A stretch of DNA of 7,409 nt, from positions 1 to 7,409 of the forward strand of contig JBNAWB010000181.1 in assembly GCA_049699975.1 (NCBI GenBank), written 5' to 3'. Position numbers and translations under genes: made by a program. This document shows, piece after piece, positions 1 to 5,830 of the stretch (position 1 is its first letter; the number at the start of each line of letters is the position of its first letter). Under the pieces are notes generated by a model. That model had not been told where the DNA came from, made no database searches, and saw nothing but the letters and a program-made list of their open reading frames with translations. Origin of the DNA: CAZAGD01 sp049699975. GTDB lineage: Bacteria > Desulfobacterota > SM23-61.

Positions 1-12
1 CCCTCCCGCCTG
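1..12. repeat. Left copy of a 12-bp inverted repeat bounding the window
   Basis: The first 12 bases, CCCTCCCGCCTG, are the exact reverse complement of 7379-7390. The copy is GC-rich against an AT-rich background, and a short CGCC/GGCG pairing (7-10 with 22-25) follows. It lies about 60 bp beyond the end of the livM gene. It looks like part of a dispersed palindromic repeat rather than a terminator, because no T-run follows it in the direction of livM transcription. The rest of 13-70 shows no gene and no convincing hairpin terminator. Confidence 0.5.
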
Positions 13-70
13 TTTCCTGCTGGCGAGAAATATTAAAACTGTTAGACGGTCAGATGAGGGGAGATAATTT

Positions 71-1030
71 TTAATGATCTTTAGTTCGTTTGAAAAAGCC
101 CTCTAAGGATCCGTATATTCCTTTGGGAAGGAAGATTATTAAAAGGACTAAGGCCAAACCATAGATGATTTGGGAAAAACCAACAAAAGTTCCGCCATAG
201 ACCACCCGAAAATATTCTTCCAGAGAAACAGTTAAAGCTGTGCCGATAGCTGGCCCCCATAAACTGAACATGCCCCCTAAAATAGCTTTAAAAGCAATTT
301 CCAGTGAAGGAGCAACGCCGGAGAGAGTGTGCGGATTAAGATAAGTAATATACTGAGCATAAAGTACGGCCCCAATAGCCGTCATAAAAGCGCTAATCAT
401 GGTAATGAACATTTTATAACGGATGATGGGGACACCCAACGTAGAAGCGGCAATTTCATCTTCCCCAATCGCCCGCAAAGCTTTTTGCATTTTACTGCGA
501 TCAATCCATTTCCAGATGAGCAAGGCCAGAATTAAAAAAGCTAACGAAGCATAATAAAAATGAATCTTCTCTTCGGATTGAAAGTACCAGAAAGAAGTCC
601 CTTTGGATTTTAAAGTAAATCCCAATGAACCACCAGTGATATCGCGGAAGGCGATTATAGTTAAAGCCACTACTTCTCCCAGGGCTAAAGTCACTAAAGC
701 AAAATAATCACCAATAACGCCAAAACGAAAACACCCATAGCCAATGATTATGGCTAAAATAACTGCCGCCAATCCACCTAAGAGCATCCCGATCCATGGC
801 GAAAGCCCGAAAGCATTGAAAAGCAGACCGGAAGTATAAGCCCCAACTCCTAAGAAAGCTCCGTGGCCTAAGGAAACAAGACCGAATCTACCCATGTAAG
901 ACCAAGAAGTCGTGATGAAAGACCAGATAAAGATCAAGGTACCGATGTGAATCAAATAAGGAGATGGGAGGAGATGCGGAAAAGCAATTATAACAGCAAA
1001 GATAAAGATTAAGATTAATCCAGAGCGCAA
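71..1030 (-). CDS. livM: HAAT-family (branched-chain amino acid type) ABC transporter permease, LivM-like
   Basis: This is the second inner-membrane subunit of the uptake channel; it pairs with LivH and is driven by LivG/LivF. The 319-residue product is strongly hydrophobic with several membrane helices. It carries LivM hallmarks: GLVSLGHGAFLGVGAY at about 50-65, DYFALVTLALGE at 108-119, the EAA-like cytoplasmic loop RAIGEDEIAASTLGVP at 186-201 that contacts the ATPases, and a C-terminal LPKGIYG at 301-307. I chose the TTG at 1030 because AGGAGG lies 6 nt upstream (1037-1042) and the gene then begins 10 nt after the livH stop. A longer reading from a TTG at 1084 would overlap livH by 44 nt, has no ribosome site, and adds 18 mostly polar residues ahead of the first membrane helix. 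It is the last gene of the operon. The family call is firm; the substrate is unknown. Confidence 0.93.
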   Translation of the reverse strand: MRSGLILIFIFAVIIAFPHLLPSPYLIHIGTLIFIWSFITTSWSYMGRFGLVSLGHGAFLGVGAYTSGLLFNAFGLSPWIGMLLGGLAAVILAIIIGYGCFRFGVIGDYFALVTLALGEVVALTIIAFRDITGGSLGFTLKSKGTSFWYFQSEEKIHFYYASLAFLILALLIWKWIDRSKMQKALRAIGEDEIAASTLGVPIIRYKMFITMISAFMTAIGAVLYAQYITYLNPHTLSGVAPSLEIAFKAILGGMFSLWGPAIGTALTVSLEEYFRVVYGGTFVGFSQIIYGLALVLLIIFLPKGIYGSLEGFFKRTKDH

Positions 1031-1036
1031 ATAGAA

Positions 1037-1042
1037 CCTCCT
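1037..1042 (-). promoter_or_regulatory. Ribosome binding site that decides the livM start
   Basis: The minus strand reads AGGAGG here, a full match to the anti-Shine-Dalgarno core, 6 nt before the TTG at 1030. It overlaps the livH stop codon (1041-1043), so ribosomes ending livH translation would sit directly on it. This suggests translational coupling of the two permease subunits. Confidence 0.8.
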
Positions 1043-1913
1043 ATCTGGAAATTCTGATGCCCAAAAGCCCTTGCGGGCGAACAAGGATCACGGCTATAAA
1101 AATAACTAAAGTTATAATATCAGCTATTTCGGTAGAGGTAAGGACTGCAGAAACAGAGGTAACGATGCCGATCACGAAGGCACCAATGAATCCCCCTAAC
1201 AAGTTGCCAATTCCGCCTAAGACGACGATTATAAAAGCCATCATAGTAAAACTGCCACCGAAATGGGGATGCACGGCATAGATGGGGGAAAAGAAAGCTG
1301 CAATTAGACCAGTGAGTAGACCGCCAACGGCCATGGTTATATAATAAATTTTTTCGGGATTTATACCCATAAGCCGCGCACTGTCTACATCTTGGGCAAT
1401 GGAGCGGATGGCTAATCCTAAATAAGTTCGGTGAAGAAATAAATAAAGTCCTCCGAGAGTTATTAAGGCTCCTAAAAAAGCAATTAAGTTAGATGTGCGC
1501 AGGTAAATATCGCCCACACTGATTAAAGGAAGCTGAATGTTTATTCCACGCAAATCTGCTCCCCAGGTGACTTGAGCCAAGTTTTCCACCACAATAGTTA
1601 GACCAGCCAAGGCTAAAAGTTGGGTTAAAGGATTAGCCTTGGCTTTTAGCAGAGGGTTAATAACTAACCATTGTAAAATAACTCCCACAATTCCCATAAT
1701 AGGGAGGGAGATGAGACAGGCCAAAAGAATGGGTATTTTTAATTGGACGACTAAAGTGTACACCAGATACATACCTAACATGACACATTGACCATAGGCC
1801 AAGTGAATAATCTTAACTACCCCAAAGATTAAATTCATCCCAAAAGCCAGGAGAGCGAAAACACCTCCTAAGAGGATTCCATTAACTATGGCATTGGCAT
1901 AAAGTTCAAACAT
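1041..1913 (-). CDS. livH: HAAT-family (branched-chain amino acid type) ABC transporter permease, LivH-like
   Basis: This is an inner-membrane permease subunit that forms the translocation path with LivM. The 290-residue product starts with the usual short N-terminus and a first helix (NGILLGGVFALLAFGMNLIFG, residues 11-31). It then has the LivH-type motif VKIIHLAYGQ at 33-42, where many relatives have an N-F-A-H-G version. An EAA-like loop, RSIAQDVDSARLMGIN, lies at 170-185, a glycine-rich helix (VLGGIGNLLGGFIGA) at 221-235, and RPQGLLG at 279-285. Its length is normal for the family. The ATG start lies 3 nt after the livF stop, and no strong ribosome site is visible, so translation is probably coupled to livF. 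The substrate cannot be inferred from the permease. Confidence 0.94.
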   Translation of the reverse strand: MFELYANAIVNGILLGGVFALLAFGMNLIFGVVKIIHLAYGQCVMLGMYLVYTLVVQLKIPILLACLISLPIMGIVGVILQWLVINPLLKAKANPLTQLLALAGLTIVVENLAQVTWGADLRGINIQLPLISVGDIYLRTSNLIAFLGALITLGGLYLFLHRTYLGLAIRSIAQDVDSARLMGINPEKIYYITMAVGGLLTGLIAAFFSPIYAVHPHFGGSFTMMAFIIVVLGGIGNLLGGFIGAFVIGIVTSVSAVLTSTEIADIITLVIFIAVILVRPQGLLGIRISR

Positions 1914-1916
1914 AGA

Positions 1917-2621
1917 TCAAAGCCCAATATAAACTTTTTTGATATAAGGATCTTCCAGAAAACTCTGCTTAGGTCCTTCTTTGACCACCCGCCCAGATTC
2001 CATGAGATAAGCCCGATCAGAAAGCTGAAGTGCCTTACGTACATTTTGCTCGACCATTAATATGGTGTATCCTTGAGATTTAATTTGGTGGACAAATTCA
2101 AAGACGCGGGAAACGACCCGGGGCGCTAAACCAGAAGAAGGTTCATCAAGAAGAATCAATTTAGGCTTAGACATTAAACACCGAGCAATAGCCAGCATTT
2201 GTCTTTCTCCGCCGCTTAAGGTATCGGCTAATTGCCTCTTCCTTTCGTCGAGGACGGGAAAAAGTTGGTATATTTCTTTTACGGCCAAAGGAAAATCCTG
2301 GCGTGATTTTTTAAGATAAGAACCTACCTTTAAATTTTCCAAGACCGTTAATTGGGGGAAAAGGCGTCCTCCTTCGGGTACATGAGCGATTCCCAATTCG
2401 ACAATTTCATGCGCCGGCAACCCATCTATCCTTTGACCTAAAAAAGTAATAGATCCTGTGCGGGGGCGGAGAAGGCCAGAAATAGTCTTTAAAAGGGTTG
2501 ATTTGCCCGCGCCATTAGGGCCAACCGTAATTACCGTCTCCCCCTCAGAAATCCTTAAAGAAACATCAAAAAGAGCCTGAAATTCGCCGTAAAAAACATC
2601 TATGTTTTTAATTTCCAGCAT
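1917..2621 (-). CDS. livF: HAAT-family (branched-chain amino acid type) ABC transporter ATPase, LivF-like
   Basis: This cytoplasmic ATPase subunit powers uptake as a heterodimer with LivG. The 234-residue product has Walker A GPNGAGKST (34-42), the LivF-typical AHVPEGGRLFPQLTVLENL segment (79-97), a canonical LSGGE signature (135-139), Walker B LILLDEP (155-161) followed by SSGLAP (162-167), and MVEQN in the switch position where other ABC ATPases have His, as is usual for LivF. The length is typical and all catalytic motifs are present. The ATG at 2621 lies 10 nt after the livG stop. The nearest GGAG is about 18 nt upstream inside livG, too far to be ideal, so coupling to livG is likely. Confidence 0.95.
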   Translation of the reverse strand: MLEIKNIDVFYGEFQALFDVSLRISEGETVITVGPNGAGKSTLLKTISGLLRPRTGSITFLGQRIDGLPAHEIVELGIAHVPEGGRLFPQLTVLENLKVGSYLKKSRQDFPLAVKEIYQLFPVLDERKRQLADTLSGGERQMLAIARCLMSKPKLILLDEPSSGLAPRVVSRVFEFVHQIKSQGYTILMVEQNVRKALQLSDRAYLMESGRVVKEGPKQSFLEDPYIKKVYIGL

Positions 2622-2631
2622 ACTAAATCGT

Positions 2632-3354
2632 TTATTCTTCTCCTAAGTAGGCTTCAATAACTTTAGGGTTTTGGGAAACTTCGGCGGGTGTGCCTTCAGC
2701 AATAATTTGCCCGTAATCTAACACCGTAACCCGATCAACTAAGTTCATCAGAGCACTCATTATGTGTTCAACCCAGATGATGGTAATTTTCATTTCCTCC
2801 CGTATTTTCTTTAAGACTTGGGAGGCTTGTTCAATTTCTTGTTGATTTAAGCCACTCATTATTTCGTCGGCTAAAAGAAGGCGAGGATGGGTAGCCAGAG
2901 CCCGCGCTAACTCCAGGCGCCTTAAGTTGCCTGCCGTGAGTTCTCCGGGCATTGTTTTTTCATCAGCTTTTAACCCTACAAACTCCAGCCATTTTTGAGC
3001 TTCTGCTTTGGCTTCCTCGTTCGTCAATTTTTTATTACCCTTGCCGAAGAGAGCGCCCACCATAACATTTTCGACGACGGTCATTTCTTTAAAAGGCCGA
3101 GGGATTTGAAAGGAACGCGTGATGCCCGCATGACAAATCCGGTCAGGAGTGAAGTGGGTAATATCTTCGCCTAAAAATTTAATTTGCCCGGCGGATGCTG
3201 GAAAGACACCAGAAATCACATTAAAGATAGTAGTTTTCCCAGATCCATTAGGGCCGATTAAGCCCCGAAATTCACCCTCTTCTACTTTTAAGTTAATCTT
3301 TTTTAAAGCCTGAAAATGGCCGAAAAATTTATCAACTTGCTTAATTTCCAGCAT
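2632..3354 (-). CDS. livG: HAAT-family (branched-chain amino acid type) ABC transporter ATPase, LivG-like
   Basis: This is the second ATPase subunit of the importer. The 240-residue product has Walker A GPNGSGKTT (34-42), the LivG-type GITRSFQIPRPFKEMTVVENV segment at 77-97 with Q-loop Gln83, Walker B LLLADE (159-164) and the switch histidine in VEH (195-197). The signature loop reads LTAGN (139-143) rather than LSGGQ or the LivG-typical LSYGQ, and the D-loop region reads DEIMSGLN. I recall a LivG branch with similar LTxAG and DEVMAGL versions, so this is probably a subfamily trait and not damage. The gene starts 76 nt after the binding-protein gene, across a strong hairpin, and no clear ribosome site precedes its ATG. 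Confidence 0.94.
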   Translation of the reverse strand: MLEIKQVDKFFGHFQALKKINLKVEEGEFRGLIGPNGSGKTTIFNVISGVFPASAGQIKFLGEDITHFTPDRICHAGITRSFQIPRPFKEMTVVENVMVGALFGKGNKKLTNEEAKAEAQKWLEFVGLKADEKTMPGELTAGNLRRLELARALATHPRLLLADEIMSGLNQQEIEQASQVLKKIREEMKITIIWVEHIMSALMNLVDRVTVLDYGQIIAEGTPAEVSQNPKVIEAYLGEE

Positions 3355-3366
3355 AAGAATTTAAAG

Positions 3367-3376
3367 GTATTAATAC
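3367..3376. repeat. Perfect 10-bp palindrome in the livG leader
   Basis: GTATTAATAC is a perfect palindrome, 13 bp upstream of the livG start. The flanks AAAG (3363-3366) and CTTT (3378-3381) extend the dyad if one base (3377) is bulged. It could be a weak second hairpin in the mRNA or an operator; neither can be shown from sequence alone. Confidence 0.45.
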
Positions 3377-3382
3377 TCTTTG

Positions 3383-3410
3383 AGGGCCAGAAATTAATTT
3401 TTCTGGCCCT
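3383..3410 (-). promoter_or_regulatory. Intercistronic hairpin between the binding-protein gene and livG
   Basis: Positions 3383-3393 (AGGGCCAGAAA) pair perfectly with 3400-3410, giving an 11-bp stem with a 6-nt loop, TTAATT. It lies 20 nt after the stop of the binding-protein gene. In the minus-strand transcript the stem is followed by CAAAGAGUAUU and not by a U-run, so it is not a standard intrinsic terminator. Hairpins at this place in solute-binding-protein operons commonly protect the upstream message from 3' exonucleases or cause partial termination, which raises binding-protein output over the permease. That role is inferred here. Confidence 0.7.
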
Positions 3411-3430
3411 TTCATTTTAGAGCAACTTTT

Positions 3431-4729
3431 TTACTTCGCGGCCAGGGGCCAATCAGGAGGAGCAGGAAGCTTGGCTTCGATGGTCTTTAAAGCATTCGGC
3501 CACACAATTTCTACCTTGCCATTAATCCACTGCATGACTACGGGGTAGCATCTTAAATTTTGCCCGGCATATTTGTGGTCGGGAGGAGCGAACTTAACTC
3601 CATATCCAGATGGAGTTCCGCCTTCTGGAATATCAATTTCCAAAGCAGCTTTGCGAATATTGTCTGGAGTGGGCGAACCGTACTTCTTTACTGCCTGTTC
3701 TATTGTCTGAAGCATAATCCAAGTATGTCCAAAACCTTGGGTAGCATGGGTCGGTGGAGATGCTTCTTTATATTTTTCATTGTAGCGCTTTAAAAACTCG
3801 TCGATAATTGGTCCAACTTCCCTTTTTAATTTACTTTTATCTAAATTTTGCGCCGGAGCAGGATCAACATTATATACATATTGCACTAATTCTCTTCCTA
3901 ATTGAGCTTCCAAGTTGGGAAAATTGGCATAGCCAGCGCCATGGCCAATTATAGCTTTAGTCTTAAAGCCAAGTTCGCGCGCTTGGCGCATGAAAAGGAC
4001 AATATCAGGATAATAGCCAGTGTGGAGAACAGCATCTGGTTTAGCCGCTTTCAGCTTGAGAACCAACGAGGAAAGATCTTTAGTTTTGTGATCATATCCC
4101 TCGGTAAGAACCACCTTCATCTTATATTTTTCGGCCTGAGCCAAATTGGCCGTTTTTACACTGACCCCATATGGCCCATCTTCATAAGCGACAGCTACTT
4201 TTATTTCATTGGGGTTTTTATAACCAAGTTTGGCCACGTTATCTTTGAGAAAATCAACTGAGCTATAGCCCCATTGGGAACCCATAGCCTGGGGCCGGAA
4301 TACATATTTTAAATTTCTCCCTTCTACTACTTTGTCCGAAATGGCGATAGTGATCCAAAGGATGGTACTATTCTTTTCGCATATAGGGGCTAAGGGGACG
4401 GCAATACCGCTGGAATATATGCCCACAATAACAGGTACTTTTTCTACGTTTATCAGTCTTTCAGCCTCACGGATAGCTACATCTGGGTTAGATTGGGCAT
4501 CAGCCTCTATAGGCACTATTTCATATTTGTTTAAAATACCACCGCGCGCATTCCACATATCGATGGCGATTAAAGACCCGCGCTGGCCAGCAAGGCCTCC
4601 AGCGAGAGCGAAAGCGCCAGTAATGGAATGCATTACGCCTATTTTTAATTTCTCTTTAGCCATAAGCGGTGAAGATAAAGAGCTACAGAGGCAAATAATT
4701 AAAAAGCCGATAATAAGATTTTTCTTCAT
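3431..4729 (-). CDS. HAAT-family periplasmic substrate-binding protein (LivJ/LivK type)
   Basis: This is the periplasmic receptor that captures the ligand and delivers it to LivH/LivM. The 432-residue product starts with a Sec signal peptide: KK at 2-3, a hydrophobic core at 5-18, and probable cleavage after LMA (24). Cysteines 13 and 15 do not sit in a good lipobox, so a soluble protein is more likely than a lipoprotein. The mature part is a type I periplasmic binding fold: LKIGVMHSITGAFALAG (28-44), IDMWNARGGI (56-65), and GIYSSGIAVPLAP (103-115), which forms the ligand carboxylate/amino pocket in relatives. It is somewhat longer than E. coli LivJ/LivK, as in the amide/urea-type branch, so branched-chain amino acids are not certain as substrate. 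The ATG follows GGAGG (4738-4742) by 8 nt. It is the first gene of the operon. Confidence 0.93.
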   Translation of the reverse strand: MKKNLIIGFLIICLCSSLSSPLMAKEKLKIGVMHSITGAFALAGGLAGQRGSLIAIDMWNARGGILNKYEIVPIEADAQSNPDVAIREAERLINVEKVPVIVGIYSSGIAVPLAPICEKNSTILWITIAISDKVVEGRNLKYVFRPQAMGSQWGYSSVDFLKDNVAKLGYKNPNEIKVAVAYEDGPYGVSVKTANLAQAEKYKMKVVLTEGYDHKTKDLSSLVLKLKAAKPDAVLHTGYYPDIVLFMRQARELGFKTKAIIGHGAGYANFPNLEAQLGRELVQYVYNVDPAPAQNLDKSKLKREVGPIIDEFLKRYNEKYKEASPPTHATQGFGHTWIMLQTIEQAVKKYGSPTPDNIRKAALEIDIPEGGTPSGYGVKFAPPDHKYAGQNLRCYPVVMQWINGKVEIVWPNALKTIEAKLPAPPDWPLAAK

Positions 4730-4779
4730 TTTCGGTACCTCCTTCTATAAAAATTTTTTAGGGGGTTGAAGTATGATGA

Positions 4780-4809
4780 ATAATAAATAAAAAGAAAATA
4801 AAATGTCAA
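4780..4809 (-). promoter_or_regulatory. Predicted sigma70-type promoter of the liv operon
   Basis: On the minus strand a perfect -35 box TTGACA (4809-4804) is followed by an 18-bp AT-only spacer, apart from one C, and a -10 box TATTAT (4785-4780), a five-of-six match to TATAAT. Transcription would start near 4773, giving a leader of roughly 45 nt before the binding-protein ATG. Other AT-rich hexamers nearby could act as -10, so the exact start is uncertain. I see no convincing operator around it. Confidence 0.65.
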
Positions 4810-4870
4810 GGGAAAATATGGTCGAGTTTTAGCGACTCTTTCCGTTGAGACTGCGTCGCCCCCTCTTTCT

Positions 4871-4937
4871 GGTCGTGGCATGCGACCCCGCCCTTAAGGC
4901 GGGGGAGCGTGGGTCGTATCGACCTAAGCTCCCCCGC
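4871..4937. repeat. Cluster of three adjoining GC-rich hairpins
   Basis: Three inverted repeats sit side by side. GGTCG (4871-4875) pairs with CGACC (4883-4887). CCCCGCC (4886-4892) pairs with GGCGGGG (4898-4904). GCGGGGGAGC (4899-4908) pairs with GCTCCCCCGC (4928-4937), and the last one encloses an inner GGTCG/CGACC stem (4912-4916 with 4920-4924). The second and third stems share bases and so exclude each other. The right edge (CTCCCCCGCGATGACA, 4929-4944) resembles the end of the REP-like repeat found at 5123-5163. Confidence 0.65.
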
Positions 4938-4975
4938 GATGACATTACGACACGGTCAAGTTGGAGAGAGGACTT

Positions 4976-5020
4976 GCGGTGTAAAGTAAGTTTTAATGCT
5001 CCACACCGCGGCAGAGCCGC
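4976..5020. repeat. Pair of overlapping inverted repeats
   Basis: GCGGTGT (4976-4982) pairs with ACACCGC (5003-5009) across a 20-nt loop. Overlapping its right arm, GCGGC (5008-5012) pairs with GCCGC (5016-5020) over a 3-nt loop. No coding signal accompanies them. They form part of the hairpin cluster and are probably remnants of dispersed repeats. Confidence 0.5.
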
Positions 5021-5079
5021 AACCAAAAATCATCCCCCACATTCCCTCCATTTTAGAGGCCGTATCGCAATCCTTTTTT

Positions 5080-5163
5080 CATCATGGCGAGCGCAGCGTG
5101 GCCATCTCATTATTTTCAATCAATTACGAGATTACTTCGATCGTCACGCTCCCTCGTAATGAC
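5080..5163. repeat. Inverted doublet of a REP-like dispersed repeat
   Basis: Two diverged copies lie head to head. The left one is 5080-5108, with stem ATGGC (5084-5088) and GCCAT (5101-5105). The right one is 5128-5163, with stem ATTAC (5131-5135) and GTAAT (5156-5160), and a competing longer stem ATTACGAG/CTCGTAAT (5123-5130 with 5153-5160). The outer ends agree at 8 of 11 positions when one is inverted. Both resemble the GTCATTGCGAG...GCAATCTC repeat that I recall from many Desulfobacterota and other anaerobes. A doublet of this kind is like a BIME, the paired form of REP elements. Confidence 0.65.
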
Positions 5164-5174
5164 CTAAAGGAATT

Positions 5175-5231
5175 GTAAGGCAAGGGTTCATCCCTGCCGC
5201 GTTTTCAGCAAGCCCTAAAGGCTTGCCCTAC
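5175..5231 (-). repeat. Doublet hairpin element of the GTAGGGCAAGCC type
   Basis: The element begins GTAGGGCAAG on the minus strand (5231-5222) and ends CTTGCCTTAC (5184-5175), so its ends are inverted repeats matching at 9 of 10 bases. It contains two stem-loops: GCAAGCC/GGCTTGC (5208-5214 with 5220-5226, loop CTAAA), and a second of GGCA-GGG with CCC-TGCC (5179-5186 with 5192-5198, one bulged base). The terminal inverted repeats and small size suggest a MITE-like or REP-like unit with no coding capacity. Confidence 0.6.
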
Positions 5232-5301
5232 GTTTTATCCTTAATCACCCCAGGACCGTCATCTAGGGCTTATAATTTTTAAGAATATTTTACAGTTCTT
5301 T

Positions 5302-5328
5302 CTCTGTGTACTCTGCGCGCTCTGGGCG
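5302..5328. repeat. Three-unit 9-bp tandem repeat (CTCTGnnnn)
   Basis: CTCTG recurs at 5302, 5311 and 5320, giving units CTCTGTGTA, CTCTGCGCG and CTCTGGGCG. A phase of 9 would keep a reading frame, but no plausible gene runs through it. Short CAGAG/CTCTG strings of this phase recur as dispersed repeats in many anaerobe genomes, as I recall. Confidence 0.5.
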
Positions 5329-5502
5329 AGTTTCCCTTTTTCCTAATAAATTTTAAAGAATTTGCAAATATGTAATACAGAGTAGGGGTGAGGGGGCAAT
5401 ATTCCTGAAGTAATATAAATTTCAGCTGCTTTTGGAAATGGGCATTGCATTTTTCGGCAAATTTTAGGAACCAAATTGGAGAAGCACCATTAATCAATTT
5501 TT

Positions 5503-5790
5503 TTATGGAGAGGATGTATTCTTTTCAATATCTTCTACCAGATCTTTTATCCAATCGTCTTTAGGCAAATGTCTTTTTCCCGTCTGGCCAGCTTTTGAAG
5601 TTTTGGCTTTTTCCTCTTGACTGGTCATAATAATAATCACCACATCCATTTTTTCAGGAGGGGCTTTCTTCTTCCGAGGAGAAAGCTTTTCTCGTAACTT
5701 AGTATTTAATTTTAAAAGTAGCTTCATTAATTCGTCTAAAGATTTGGGAGAAGGGAGCTTCCCTTCATTTGATCCTTTGATAGGTTCCAT
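5503..5790 (-). CDS. Small lysine-rich hypothetical protein downstream of the AAA+ ATPase
   Basis: I do not recognise this 95-residue protein. It has 18 lysines, no signal peptide and no membrane helix. Residues 17-36 (SLDELMKLLLKLNTKLREKL) look like an amphipathic leucine-rich helix. A basic KKK stretch (40-42) and proline hinge follow, then a short hydrophobic strand DVVIII (49-54), a polar linker, and a second acidic helix at about 77-90 (KDDWIKDLVEDIEK). The ATG is preceded by GAGGGG (5798-5803) with 7 nt spacing, which supports translation. It lies 40 nt after the AAA+ gene on the same strand, so the two are probably co-transcribed. In related loci, as I recall them, this slot holds a VWA-domain protein. 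The DVVIII strand faintly resembles the start of a VWA fold, but DxSxS is absent, so I do not claim it. Function unknown. Confidence 0.62.
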   Translation of the reverse strand: MEPIKGSNEGKLPSPKSLDELMKLLLKLNTKLREKLSPRKKKAPPEKMDVVIIIMTSQEEKAKTSKAGQTGKRHLPKDDWIKDLVEDIEKNTSSP

Positions 5791-5830
5791 TATTTTTCCC
5801 CTCTAAATTTTCTTTAAAGATATGAAAAAG

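Larger units (their letters stand above)
4810..5502. other. Gene-free, palindrome-rich intergenic region
   Basis: This stretch of nearly 700 bp separates the small unknown gene from the liv promoter. No reading frame in it has a ribosome site and protein-like composition together, and the longer open frames run through repeat DNA. Positions 4821-5231 are packed with GC-rich hairpins. Besides the elements listed separately there is a stem-loop near 4832-4859 (GCGAC with GTCGC). Positions 5232-5502 are AT-rich, with a 9-bp tandem repeat at 5302-5328 and a G-rich tract at 5384-5397 that resembles the reverse complement of CCCCTCACCC-type dispersed repeats. No tRNA, rRNA or clear intrinsic terminator for the upstream genes is seen. 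Confidence 0.75.

Noticed and set aside
4690..4693. Lipoprotein signal (Cys13 or Cys15) in the substrate-binding protein
   Set aside because: The residues before each Cys (LIIC, CLC) do not fit a lipobox, which wants Gly/Ala/Ser at -1, while a good signal-peptidase-I site LMA follows.
3560..4769. Plus-strand open frames antisense to the binding-protein gene (3560-3793, 3902-4261, 4332-4769)
   Set aside because: They are shadows of a full-length, motif-rich gene on the other strand, with no ribosome sites of their own.
4899..4937. Intrinsic terminator for the liv operon or the ATPase genes
   Set aside because: The hairpin is strong but no T-run follows it on either strand, and it lies upstream of the liv promoter rather than after a stop codon.
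4829..5178. Open frames on both strands inside the hairpin cluster (4829-5026 minus, 4845-5159 plus, 4996-5178 plus)
   Set aside because: They run through palindromic repeat DNA, are rich in Arg/Pro/His from GC-rich stems, and lack ribosome sites.
4821..5231. tRNA, CRISPR array or riboswitch
   Set aside because: No cloverleaf with a T-loop GTTC or CCA end, no evenly spaced direct repeats with unique spacers, and no recognised aptamer core. The liv leader itself is only about 45 nt.
5279..5497. 72-residue minus-strand open frame downstream of the small lysine-rich gene
   Set aside because: Its C-terminal part (HRERTVKYS) is a translation of the 9-bp tandem repeat and its middle (CPLTPTL) of a C-rich repeat. 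No good ribosome site is seen and the composition is not protein-like.
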